Origin: Nonomuraea aurantiaca
Lineage (GTDB): Bacteria > Actinomycetota > Actinomycetes > Streptosporangiales > Streptosporangiaceae
Assembly: GCF_020215705.1 (NCBI RefSeq)
Contig: NZ_JAIWNB010000010.1
Location: 1-64,000 of the forward strand
Direction: 5' to 3'
DNA: 64,000 nt
This document shows, one piece after another, positions 45,582-53,751 of this stretch. Under the pieces are notes generated by a model. That model saw only the letters and a list, made by a program, of their open reading frames with translations, made no database searches and was not told where the DNA came from. The position numbers and the translations under genes are program-made. How positions within the stretch are numbered: the stretch's first letter is position 1; every line of letters starts with the position of its first letter.

Positions 45582-46013
45582 ATGCCGCTAGCCGATGACG
45601 CCGTCGAGGCGCGCGCCCAGGGCTGGCGCACGCTCGCCGCGCTGCACGCCAGGATCGAGGACCGGCTGGAGCGGGCCCTGCAGAAGGAACACGAGCTGAG
45701 CGTGAGCGAGTACACCGTGCTCGACGTGCTGGGCCGCCAGGACGGCTGGCACATGCGCATGCAGCAGCTCGCCCGCGCGGTCGTGCTGAGCCAGAGCGCC
45801 ACCACCCGTCTGGTGACGCGGCTGGAGAACCGTGGGCTGCTGTCCCGCTACCTGTGCGAGGACGACCGCAGGGGCATCTATACCGAGGTCACCCCGGCCG
45901 GCCGCGAGCTGCTCGCCCAGGCCGGCCCCACGCACGACACCGTGCTCAAGGAGGTTCTGGCGGAGGCGGCGGAGCTGCCGGAGCTGGCCCCGCTCGCCGC
46001 CGTCGTCGCCTGA
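45582..46013 (+). CDS. MarR family regulator
   Basis: The 143-residue winged-helix protein has LSVSEYTVLDVLGRQ, the recognition helix MQQLARAVVLSQSATTRLV, and the wing LLSRYLCEDDRRGIYTEVT. It should dimerise and bind the inverted repeat before the divergent MFS pump, derepressing it upon ligand binding. AAGG lies seven bases before the ATG. It ends just before the last gene of the Tad operon, which is convergent. Confidence 0.9.
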   Translation: MPLADDAVEARAQGWRTLAALHARIEDRLERALQKEHELSVSEYTVLDVLGRQDGWHMRMQQLARAVVLSQSATTRLVTRLENRGLLSRYLCEDDRRGIYTEVTPAGRELLAQAGPTHDTVLKEVLAEAAELPELAPLAAVVA

Positions 46014-46033
46014 AGCACTCGTCAGGACGCCGT

Positions 46034-46957
46034 CTAGGGTCTGACGTTGCTCTGTACCTCACCCACCGGCACGTCGCGGGTCGCCCCCACCTGGACCGGC
46101 GCGAACTGCACCGGCACCGCCCGGTCCGCCACGGTCACCGGCCACACGGTCGTCACGGTCAGCTGGTAGACCTGCCGCGGCTGGTCGATCGACGAGCGCA
46201 GATACTGCACGCCACAGGTGAAGGCGGCCCCCTTGGCGTACGGCTTGCCGGTGGCCCCGCACTGCTCGCGTACCTCGGCCCGGTCCTTGCCGGTGCCCGC
46301 GTCGATCTTGATGTCCTGGAGCGTGGCGACCACGGTGGCGCTCATGACGCCGGGCAGCGTCGCGGTCGCCGTGCGCCGAGGCTGACCGATGCCTTCGAGC
46401 CACACGAACGTCGGCAGGTTGACGAAGCTCTTGGCGTCCGGGCTCAGCTTGACCGTCGGCTGGGGCACGGTGATCGCCGCCCGCGCGATCTCGGCCAGCT
46501 GCTCGAAGGTGATGCCGGAGGGCGGAGTGTCGTTCGGCGGCACGAAGACGAACAGTTCGAGCCCGGCCCAGCAGGTGGCGCCGTTGGGGTCGGACGCGTC
46601 GTAGGCGGGCGTCCACCAGTTCCCCGGCTGCCCCTTCTTGTCCTTGAACTGCTGGACGAACTTATTGAAACTGTCCTCGTCGGCCTTAACCCTGGCGAAC
46701 TGGGTCTTCGAGTCCGTCTGGAACTTGAGCATCTCGTCGGCGCTGAGCCCCGGCTCGTACCAGCAGGGCCGTTTGATCCGGTAGCCGTCGCTCTTGCCGC
46801 CCTTGCCCACGTCGCCGCTGACCACGATCTTGGAGTCCCTGAGAGTGAGGGTTCTCGTTCTGCCGTTGTTGGTCGCCGTGGCGTCCGTGGAAGGTGGGGG
46901 CGTAGGTGCGGCCAGCAGGAGCGAGCCTGCCATGAGCACCGGGATCAGGGGATTCAT
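46034..46957 (-). CDS. Secreted protein at the end of the Tad operon
   Basis: The 307-residue protein has a signal peptide (MNPLIPVLMAGSLLLAAPTP) and several Cys (RPCWYEPG, ATCWAGLELF, EQCGATG, FTCGVQY), consistent with an extracytoplasmic protein with disulfides. The fold is unknown. Similar proteins end actinobacterial Tad operons, as I recall. Its ATG overlaps the stop of the lipoprotein gene (TGATG). It may be a pilus-associated or surface protein; the role is inferred from position only. Confidence 0.68.
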   Translation of the reverse strand: MNPLIPVLMAGSLLLAAPTPPPSTDATATNNGRTRTLTLRDSKIVVSGDVGKGGKSDGYRIKRPCWYEPGLSADEMLKFQTDSKTQFARVKADEDSFNKFVQQFKDKKGQPGNWWTPAYDASDPNGATCWAGLELFVFVPPNDTPPSGITFEQLAEIARAAITVPQPTVKLSPDAKSFVNLPTFVWLEGIGQPRRTATATLPGVMSATVVATLQDIKIDAGTGKDRAEVREQCGATGKPYAKGAAFTCGVQYLRSSIDQPRQVYQLTVTTVWPVTVADRAVPVQFAPVQVGATRDVPVGEVQSNVRP

Positions 46958-47547
46958 CAGGTGCACCCTTCTTTGTCCTGGCGGAATTCCCTGATCCGCC
47001 ACACACCGTCGTCGCCGCGATGCGCGAGCACGGCCTGGAGGTAAGGAGCGCGCACCCAGTCGGGCTGGCGCGCGACGGCCTTGCCTGTGGGCGTGGAGAC
47101 GAGGCGTACACCCCGCTCGTCCACGCAGGTGTCGACCTGGGCTCCCTTGCCCATGACCGACGTGATCCGCAGCCTGTAGAGACGCGCGACGCCGCGCGCC
47201 GACTCCTGCCGGTCGGCGAACCCGCGCACCCACTCGCCGGCCCGCGGAATCATGGACGGCTCGACATGACGCAGGTAACCGGTGTCGCCGATGACGACCG
47301 CCTTCCACCGCTCCACGTAGTAGTCGGCGAAGAGCCGCTGCAGGGCACTGGCCGAGCTCCCCTTCTCCACCTTGACCTTCAGCTCGTCGCCGACCTCGAC
47401 CGTCTTGGACTGGGCGGGTGTGGGAGCGGGCGCCGCGGCGGTATCGCCGGTGACGGGGGTCGCCACGTCACTGGGGGTGTACGGCCGCTCGGGCGGGCCG
47501 CAGCCCGCCGCGAGCAGGAGCGCCAGCATTACCGCCATCCGCCTCAT
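46957..47547 (-). CDS. Lipoprotein in the Tad operon
   Basis: The 196-residue product has a type II signal peptide, MRRMAVMLALLLAAGC, with the lipobox Cys at residue 16, then a Thr/Pro/Ala-rich linker and a folded domain (LQRLFADYYVERWKAVVIG to LYRLRITSVMGKGAQVDTCV). No named family is recognised. It starts inside the stop of the LysM-BTAD gene (ATGA) and ends in that of the next gene. It should sit on the outer face of the membrane. Confidence 0.72.
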   Translation of the reverse strand: MRRMAVMLALLLAAGCGPPERPYTPSDVATPVTGDTAAAPAPTPAQSKTVEVGDELKVKVEKGSSASALQRLFADYYVERWKAVVIGDTGYLRHVEPSMIPRAGEWVRGFADRQESARGVARLYRLRITSVMGKGAQVDTCVDERGVRLVSTPTGKAVARQPDWVRAPYLQAVLAHRGDDGVWRIREFRQDKEGCT

Positions 47548-50240
47548 GCCGTCGACTCCCTCACTATGTGGATGCGCCACGACGGCAGCAGCTCGTCGAT
47601 CAGCGCCTCGGTCTCGGGTGCCATCCCGCCGCCATAGGGGTGGGAGGACGCGCGCCTGGTCAGCCCCTCGACGACCGTCCGGAGCCGCAGCACGTCCCCG
47701 GTGGCGTGCGTGGCCCGCAGCAGGTCGCGCCAGAGCCCCTCGTCGTCGGTGGCGAGCAGCAGGGCCGCGCGTACGGCCGCGACCGCGGCGTCCGGCTCGC
47801 CGTGCGCCAGCCGGAGCTCGCACAGCCGGTGGGCGGCGTCGGCGACCCCGGCCGCGACGTCGTACTCAAGGTCGTCGCCTGCCAGCCACGCGTATCTCCC
47901 GAGCGGCCGCCCGCTCAGCAACGGGCCTCTGACCAGGCCGAGCGCCTTCTCCAGGAGTACGGTCCGCGCCGTGGGATCGCCGTGCGAGCGGCGGACCAGC
48001 TCGCGGAAGAGCGCCCAGTCGGTGCGTACCGCGGGCCCCAGCCGCAGCCTGCCCGCCTCGTCGACGTGCAGGTGCTCGCGGCCCAGCCAGTCGACGACCC
48101 TGGCGATCGTGGCGTCCCTGACCATGGGCTGCACGCCACGCGGCCACAGGACGCCGCCCAGCACGACGGGGTGTACGCCGCCGGGATGCGTGGCCAGGTA
48201 GACCAGCAGCTCGGTGGCCAGCGCCATCCGTCCCTCTTCGAGCGGATCGCGGCCGACGATCTCGATGGGGCCGAGCATCCTGACCTCCACCGCGGGTGGC
48301 GCCAGCTCCTCCAACGGCTCCGCCTCGGGCACCGCCTCGCCGTCGAGCTGCTCCGCCGTACGGAAGAGGTCGATCAGTGCCTGGTAGTGGCGGCGCGGCA
48401 GCAGCTGGGCGGTCACCTCGAAGCCCAGCTCGGCGATCTTCGCCTTGCCGTCTTCGGTGATCTCCAGGGTCCAGGTGGCGTGCGGCACGTCGCCCGTCAC
48501 CACGTATCCGGCGGTGTCCTTGCGGGCGAGCAGCGCCAGGCGGCGCGCCTCCTCGTGGGTGGGGGCCACGGCGGACAGCAGGTAGTGGGCGTCGCGGGGG
48601 CTGCCGGTGACGCGCCCGGTGAGCACCTCCTGGCGCGGGGCGGCGGTGGCCTCCAGCTCGGGCAGCACCTCGGCCAGGCTGCCCACGGCCCTGATCCGGT
48701 CGGGCGCGATCGCCGTCAGCTCGTCGCCGAAGCCGACGAGCGTGATGCGCATCCGGTCGGACCAGCGGTTGGTCGCCAGCTCCACGGCCAGCGCCGCGAG
48801 CGCCGCGGTGGTCTGCGGGCCGCGGATGTTGATCAGGCCCTGCGCCGCCTCCAGGTCGATCAGCACCCGGCCGCTCTCGTCGGCGCCGAGCGAGACCAGC
48901 CCGGGGTACGGGGCGCCGCCGGGCTGCTCCTCCAGCAGGCGGCCCTCGTGCGCGGCCAGCCGCCACACCTGGCCGCCGTCCTGGGCCGTCCACGGCGCGG
49001 GCGCGTCGCCGTCAGGCGGGTGGATCCACAGGTCGAGGTTGCGTGGCGACAGGTGGGCGGCGTAGACGGTCGGCGGGGTGCGGCCCTGCGTGGCCAGCTC
49101 GGCGCCGAGCAACCTGAGCCCGATGTCGAGGATGCGCGTGCCCGGCGCGTCGGCGCCCAGCCTCAGCGCGACCTCGGCCTTGGCCGCATCGTCGCGCGGC
49201 CGGACGATGCGGCGGCCGAACGCGCGCCGCCACAGCTGCTCGCGCCGCCGCCTGGCCAGCACGACCAGCAGACCGGCCGCGGCCAGCGACGCGGCGGCCA
49301 GGTAGTCGGTCAGGTCGGCGGCGGGGCTCTGCACGACGGGCTGCTCGGCTCCGGTCTCGTGGCGTGCGTGCGCCGGCCCCTGCTTGACGCTGGAGGTCTG
49401 GCGCGCCTCGTCGGCGACCCGCTGGTGTTCGCCGTGCGAGCCCGCCGGGTGCTGCTTCAGTGTCTGGGCCCGCGCCTGGTTCACCGGCACGACGTGCGCG
49501 TGGCGCGCGTCCTCGGGCATGTCGAGCACCCAGCCCGGCCTGATCAGGTCGGCCATCCGCAGGCGGGTGCCGTCGGGCTGCTCCTTGTGCTGGTTGAGCC
49601 GGTAGATCTCCGGGTATCGGCGCCCGTCACCCAGGCACTTCTCGGCGATCTCCCACAGGCTCTCGTGGTGCCGGCCGTGGGGCGGCTGGACCACGTACAC
49701 CTTCTTGGTGGCCTGCGCCTCCATCGGCTGCTCCACGATCGGCGCGGAGTACGCGACCGTCGTCATGGGCGGCGCGGTGGGCGGCGGCGCCGCCAGCTTG
49801 ACGAGGGGCACGACCATCGCCCCGGCGGTGAACAGCACCAGCACGGCCGAGACGAGCTTGTTGGCCAGCGCCTGGGACCCGCCGGAGAGCGGCACCCTGG
49901 CCGGCATGCCCACCCTGCGTACGCCCGCGTAGACCTCGACGATCACGCACGAGAAGAACTGCAGCCAGGCCAGCCACACGAACAGCACCAGGACGGCCAT
50001 GATCGTGCTGGGCCCCACGCGGCTGTTGAGCACGTCGAGATCGAGCAGTTCGGGAGAGATCGGCGGCCCGACGAACGTGAGCAGCGCGTACGGCACGCCG
50101 CCGACGATCGCCACGAGCACCGCGAGCGCGCCGAGGCCCGCCAGCACGTCGCCCGCGCTCCGCCTGGCCGGGATGCGCACGGGCGCCTGCCCGGGCCCGC
50201 GCGGCCGGCCCGCTGGACGCGCGGGGTCTCGCGTCGGCAT
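47544..50240 (-). CDS. Membrane LysM-BTAD regulator of the Tad cluster
   Basis: The 898-residue protein has three N-terminal membrane helices (about 30-55, 80-105, 128-150), a LysM-type domain (about 180-240: KKVYVVQPPHGRHHESLWEI and YPEIYRLN), and a fourth helix (LAAASLAAAGLLVVLA). A large cytoplasmic region ends in a winged helix (VRMLGPIEIVG onward) with a bacterial transcriptional activator domain (BTAD) at the C-terminus. LysM could sense the cell wall and BTAD could regulate transcription, so it may couple wall state to pilus genes (inference). Such proteins are recurrent in actinobacterial Tad clusters. AGGGAG precedes the ATG. Confidence 0.82.
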   Translation of the reverse strand: MPTRDPARPAGRPRGPGQAPVRIPARRSAGDVLAGLGALAVLVAIVGGVPYALLTFVGPPISPELLDLDVLNSRVGPSTIMAVLVLFVWLAWLQFFSCVIVEVYAGVRRVGMPARVPLSGGSQALANKLVSAVLVLFTAGAMVVPLVKLAAPPPTAPPMTTVAYSAPIVEQPMEAQATKKVYVVQPPHGRHHESLWEIAEKCLGDGRRYPEIYRLNQHKEQPDGTRLRMADLIRPGWVLDMPEDARHAHVVPVNQARAQTLKQHPAGSHGEHQRVADEARQTSSVKQGPAHARHETGAEQPVVQSPAADLTDYLAAASLAAAGLLVVLARRRREQLWRRAFGRRIVRPRDDAAKAEVALRLGADAPGTRILDIGLRLLGAELATQGRTPPTVYAAHLSPRNLDLWIHPPDGDAPAPWTAQDGGQVWRLAAHEGRLLEEQPGGAPYPGLVSLGADESGRVLIDLEAAQGLINIRGPQTTAALAALAVELATNRWSDRMRITLVGFGDELTAIAPDRIRAVGSLAEVLPELEATAAPRQEVLTGRVTGSPRDAHYLLSAVAPTHEEARRLALLARKDTAGYVVTGDVPHATWTLEITEDGKAKIAELGFEVTAQLLPRRHYQALIDLFRTAEQLDGEAVPEAEPLEELAPPAVEVRMLGPIEIVGRDPLEEGRMALATELLVYLATHPGGVHPVVLGGVLWPRGVQPMVRDATIARVVDWLGREHLHVDEAGRLRLGPAVRTDWALFRELVRRSHGDPTARTVLLEKALGLVRGPLLSGRPLGRYAWLAGDDLEYDVAAGVADAAHRLCELRLAHGEPDAAVAAVRAALLLATDDEGLWRDLLRATHATGDVLRLRTVVEGLTRRASSHPYGGGMAPETEALIDELLPSWRIHIVRESTA

Positions 50241-50315
50241 CGGCTCTCCCTTCTCCGTGTTCAGGGTCCTGCGTGGTGGTGCTCTGATCCATCGAGTGAG
50301 CGGAATCGGTCTGGC

Positions 50316-50843
50316 TCACCTGGCCTGCGGCCCGGCCGTGGCCTCGCCCTCCATCTCGGTGCCGGGGAAGCCGATGGCCTGCAGGAAGAAGGCCGTCCAG
50401 CGCACCTTCACGGAGACGGTCACGCCGTCCTGTCCCTGCGCGACGGTGCAGGTGCCCCTGGTCACGTCGGCGCTGCCCGCCGCCGAGATCACCTCGTCGG
50501 CCCGGTCGCACACCTGGCCGTCGCCGAGCAGCCGGATCTCGCCCGTCTCGTGGAGGTGGTCGGCGTCGATCTGGTCGGCGCCCGCCCGCGCGGCCTGCTC
50601 GGCGACGTCGGCGGCCCGCAGCCGCGCGTTGATCGCCCCGCCGCCGTCGACGAGCAGCCCCGCCAGCAGGAACACCGCCACGGAGAACAGCACGGTGAAG
50701 ACCGACATCGACCCGCGATCGCGACGGCGCACGCGGTCGGGGCGGTTCACGCGGTCGGGGCGGCTCACGCGGTCGCGGCGGGTGACGCGGTCGCGGCGGC
50801 TCGCTCGGTCCTCTTGCATCGCTCCAGAGGCACCGCGGCTCAT
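50316..50843 (-). CDS. TadG-like pilus assembly protein
   Basis: The 175-residue protein has a cytoplasmic N-terminus made of a six-residue repeat (DRVTRR, DRVSRP, DRVNRP, DRVRRR), then a prepilin-like junction RDRGSMSVFTV and a transmembrane helix (FTVLFSVAVFLLAGLLVDGG), followed by INARLRAADVAEQAARAGAD and an extracellular domain. Position +5 of the pilin motif is Phe rather than Glu, as in TadG-type Flp-assembly proteins. The ATG overlaps the TadE stop (ATGA) with AGGAGG just inside that gene. Confidence 0.78.
   Translation of the reverse strand: MSRGASGAMQEDRASRRDRVTRRDRVSRPDRVNRPDRVRRRDRGSMSVFTVLFSVAVFLLAGLLVDGGGAINARLRAADVAEQAARAGADQIDADHLHETGEIRLLGDGQVCDRADEVISAAGSADVTRGTCTVAQGQDGVTVSVKVRWTAFFLQAIGFPGTEMEGEATAGPQAR
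50713..50820. repeat. 18-bp tandem repeats in the TadG-like gene
   Basis: Four close 18-bp units (50731, 50749, 50767, 50785) and two degenerate ones at the ends encode the six-residue repeat beginning DRV. Consensus on the plus strand is ACGCGGTCGSGGCGGYTC. Confidence 0.7.
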
Positions 50844-51262
50844 TCGGTCCTCCTGAACTGCTCCAGGGGCACCACCGAGGTGCCGGTCATCCGCTTGGTG
50901 CCGGAGAAGCCCAGGAAGCCCAGGTCCAGCTCGCAGGTGACCTCCGCCTGCACCTGGCCCCCCTCCTCCCACTTGGAGCCGGCGAGGGACACCGCCGGGC
51001 TCTGGCACCGCCCGTCGAGCGCGGCCTTGACGCTCCGGTCGGCCGCGTCGCCCGCGTCACCGAACGACCGCCGCACCGAGGCGGCCCGAGCCGCGTCCCG
51101 CGCCGCGCCGTTGACCTCGCCCTGCGCCTCGACCAGCCGGCCCGCCCCCGCCAGGAACATCAGGAACAGCAGGAAGACGGGCGCCAGCATGACCGTCTCC
51201 ACGGCCATCGAGCCGCGCTCACGCCACCGGTTCCGGCTCACCCGCAGTCGGTTCTGGCTCAT
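50840..51262 (-). CDS. TadE-like minor pilin, second
   Basis: The 140-residue protein has a basic N-terminus, the class III prepilin junction RERG/SMAVE with Glu at +5, a transmembrane helix (TVMLAPVFLLFLMFLAGAGR), then GEVNGAARDAARAAS and a C-terminal region with two Cys (RCQSP and VTCELDL). It should be cut by a prepilin peptidase after Gly, but no such gene is in the window. Overlaps ATGA with both neighbours. Confidence 0.82.
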   Translation of the reverse strand: MSQNRLRVSRNRWRERGSMAVETVMLAPVFLLFLMFLAGAGRLVEAQGEVNGAARDAARAASVRRSFGDAGDAADRSVKAALDGRCQSPAVSLAGSKWEEGGQVQAEVTCELDLGFLGFSGTKRMTGTSVVPLEQFRRTE

Positions 51263-51759
51263 CCGCAGTCGTCACCCCCGTCGTCCGGGCGGAAGCACTC
51301 GATGGGGCCGCCCGAGGTGGCCGTGATCGTGAACGTGAGCTCCGGAAGGAGCGGGATGACCTGTACGGCGCTGCCGGTCACGGTGACGAAGCGCTCGTCG
51401 GGATCCTTCTCCGCGGTCGTGACCGCGGCGTTCGAGAGCAGGCGGGGGCCGATGGCCCGGACGATGTCGGTGGCCTTGGTGGAGGCCGCGCCCTCCCAGT
51501 CGCCCGAGTCGAAGGGGGCCGACCTGGCCACCCTGGCGCCTTCCTTGGCGGCCGCCTCGGCCACCTGACGGCCGTGGAACCAGAGCGCCACCTGCACGAT
51601 GAGCAGCACGACCGCCAGGATGACCGGCATCAGCAGAGCGAGCTCGATCACCGAGGCGCCGCGGTCGCGCCGTCCGCGCCCCCCTGTTCGGCGGCCCGGC
51701 CCGGTCGCCGGCCGGCCCGGTCGCCGAGGGTGCCCGCGCGGGCGCCGGGCACCTGTCAC
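51259..51759 (-). CDS. TadE-like minor pilin, first
   Basis: The 166-residue protein has an Arg/Gly/Pro-rich cytoplasmic leader of about 45 residues, the prepilin junction RDRG/ASVIE, and a helix (LALLMPVILAVVLLIVQVAL). The sequence GRQVAEAAAKEGARVARSAP then matches TadE. I set the start at the GTG at 51759 that overlaps the Flp stop (GTGA), because the long upstream extension of the frame has no similarity. Confidence 0.8.
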   Translation of the reverse strand: MTGARRPRGHPRRPGRPATGPGRRTGGRGRRDRGASVIELALLMPVILAVVLLIVQVALWFHGRQVAEAAAKEGARVARSAPFDSGDWEGAASTKATDIVRAIGPRLLSNAAVTTAEKDPDERFVTVTGSAVQVIPLLPELTFTITATSGGPIECFRPDDGGDDCG

Positions 51760-51977
51760 GTGCGCCCGCCGGTCTGGCCGAAGCTGGTTTGGAGTTCGCT
51801 CTGCTTCCCCTCGACCAGCTGCTTGATCAGCGTGGCCAGGCCGAGGGCGACGCCGGCGATGATCGCCGAGATGATCACCCACTCGACCGCCGAGGCGCCC
51901 CGGCTGGGGGCGGTGCGGGCGCGCTGGATACGTACGCCGAGGTATGCCTGCAGGTAGATGACCCAGGGATGGTTCAT
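51756..51977 (-). CDS. Flp-type major pilin
   Basis: The 73-residue protein has a leader of about 27 residues, the prepilin junction SRG/ASAVEW with Glu at +5, and a helix (VIISAIIAGVALGLATLIKQL) with a short hydrophilic tail. This size and pattern fit Flp pilins, the subunits of Tad fimbriae. Its ATG overlaps the stop of the TadC gene (TAATG). It is probably the structural pilin of this operon. Confidence 0.83.
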   Translation of the reverse strand: MNHPWVIYLQAYLGVRIQRARTAPSRGASAVEWVIISAIIAGVALGLATLIKQLVEGKQSELQTSFGQTGGRT

Positions 51978-52897
51978 TAGGACCCCAACATCTTCATAGC
52001 GGCGGGATAACTGAGAAAGATCACGAAGCCCGCGCAGAGCAGCAGCTGGGCGACGAGCATCGACTGGGAACGCTCACCGGCGCGACCCTCGATCTCGGCC
52101 AGCTCGCGGCGGCGCAGCGTGGCGGCCCTCGCGGTCAGGGAGGCGCGGACCTTGGCGCCGTCGTCGGCGACCAGGCCGAGCGCGGCGGACAGGTCGCGCA
52201 GCTCATCGACGTTGATCTCCTCGCCGAGCTGGCCGAGCGCCTGCCATGGGGTGATGCCGACGATCCTGGCGCCGGCCAGCGCCTCGCGGATGCGCGACAT
52301 CGCCCAGTTGGGCTCGTCACCGCTGACCGAGACCGCCATCATCAGCGCCTCGGGCACGCCGCGCCCGCCCGCGAGGTTCATCGAGACCAGGTCGAGGAAG
52401 GCGCCGACGACGTGCCGGAAGTCGCGCCTCTTCGCCGCCGCGTCGCGTCGTACCTGAACGTCGGGCAGGAAGAAGAAGACCAGCGACACGAGTACGGCCG
52501 ACCAGAACGGGATGGTCAGGGACGTGCCCCACCCCATCAGCGCCAGCCAGCCGAGCAGCACCGGGAACGCCAGCAGCCCGGCCGACGCGAGCAGCGCCTT
52601 CGTGGCCAGGTAGCCCTCGAACGACCGCCCGACCAGCGCCAGGTCGGCCTTGACCGACCGGACCTCCCACCCCCGCGCCTGGTAGAGGCGGGCCAGCCGG
52701 ACGCCCACGCCGCGGCGGAAGGCGGAGACCTCCTCGTCGGGCAGGGCGAGCTGGATGCGCGGCGCGTCGGCGTCCTCGCGGACGGCCTCGATCGCCAGCA
52801 GCCGCGACACGAGCCCTGGACGGGCCGGGAACAGCGCCCTGATCAGCAGGAACAGACCGAGCCCCAGCACGCAGCCGGCCAGCACACCCTCAACCAT
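51977..52897 (-). CDS. tadC: TadC-like inner-membrane platform protein
   Basis: The 306-residue protein has N-terminal and C-terminal helices and a type II secretion F-domain (about 160-280: HVVGAFLDLVSMNLAGGRGV then PEALMMA). It pairs with TadB as the membrane base for pilus assembly. The ATG at 52897 follows GAGGGGG. The frame extends upstream to 53563 without similarity, so that part is rejected. Confidence 0.88.
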   Translation of the reverse strand: MVEGVLAGCVLGLGLFLLIRALFPARPGLVSRLLAIEAVREDADAPRIQLALPDEEVSAFRRGVGVRLARLYQARGWEVRSVKADLALVGRSFEGYLATKALLASAGLLAFPVLLGWLALMGWGTSLTIPFWSAVLVSLVFFFLPDVQVRRDAAAKRRDFRHVVGAFLDLVSMNLAGGRGVPEALMMAVSVSGDEPNWAMSRIREALAGARIVGITPWQALGQLGEEINVDELRDLSAALGLVADDGAKVRASLTARAATLRRRELAEIEGRAGERSQSMLVAQLLLCAGFVIFLSYPAAMKMLGS

Positions 52898-52908
52898 GAC
52901 GGCCCCCT

Positions 52909-53751
52909 CTATCCATTGCCGCCCCCTACGAGCAGGCGGGTGGGCTTGTCGAACCGGGCCAGCCGCCGCATCCAGGCGAATCCGGCGCCGAACAGCCCCG
53001 CCACGACCGCCAGCACGGCCTGGCCGAGGAGGCCGTGGTATTCGCTGACGTACGAGGGGTTGAAGACGACGAGCAGCCCGGCGAAGACCAGCGCGGTGAT
53101 CACCACGATCTGGACGCTGCGCCTGGTGGCCCGGCGTTCGGCCTCGACGCGGCGGCGCATGTCGAGCTCCTCGCGGGCGGACACGGCCAGCGCCCCGAGC
53201 ACGTCGCGCAGGCCGGGACCGCGCAGCTTGGAGTTGAGTATCAGCGCGGCCACCACCAGGTCGGCCGAGGGGTCGTCGAGCTCGTCGGCGAAGAGCGCGA
53301 GCGCCTCCGGCAGCGCCATGCGGGTGTGGAGGCGGTCGACCAGGGCGCGCAGGTGCGGTTTGAGCGTGGGCGCGGCGGCCCTGATCGACGACGGGATGGC
53401 CTGTTCGAGCCCGGCCGCGCCGGCGATCGTGTCGCGCAGCGACTCCGTCCAGGCGGCCAGCCCTTCGAGGCGGCGCATCGCGGCTCGTTCCTCGGCGGCG
53501 CCGCCCGACAGGCCGCGCCAGGCGAACACCAGCAGCACCGTGCCCACCGCCGCGACCGCCCACTGGGTCACGACCAGCACCAGGGTGGCGGCCACCGCGG
53601 CGATCGCGGTGCGGGTGGTGAGCGTCTTGACCAGCTCGCGCTTGGGGCGGGCGGGGCGGACGCGCATGCCGTACAGGGAGAGGATGAACAGGAACAGGCC
53701 GCCGCCGACGAGCGCGCCGGCGAGCAGGGCGAGGGGATCGAGGTCGATCAC
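52909..53751 (-). CDS. tadB: TadB-like inner-membrane platform protein
   Basis: The 280-residue protein has an F-domain (about 95-225: AAWTESLRDTIAGAAGLEQA then ELDDPSADLVVAALI) and several transmembrane helices. It is the partner of TadC. The GTG start overlaps the stop of the ATPase gene (GTGA); it ends 11 bases before tadC. Confidence 0.88.
   Translation of the reverse strand: MIDLDPLALLAGALVGGGLFLFILSLYGMRVRPARPKRELVKTLTTRTAIAAVAATLVLVVTQWAVAAVGTVLLVFAWRGLSGGAAEERAAMRRLEGLAAWTESLRDTIAGAAGLEQAIPSSIRAAAPTLKPHLRALVDRLHTRMALPEALALFADELDDPSADLVVAALILNSKLRGPGLRDVLGALAVSAREELDMRRRVEAERRATRRSVQIVVITALVFAGLLVVFNPSYVSEYHGLLGQAVLAVVAGLFGAGFAWMRRLARFDKPTRLLVGGGNG

Noticed and set aside
47568..51326. 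A 1,252-codon plus-strand frame across the Tad operon
   Set aside because: Antisense to the LysM-BTAD and TadG/TadE genes, no recognisable domain, start signal or family.
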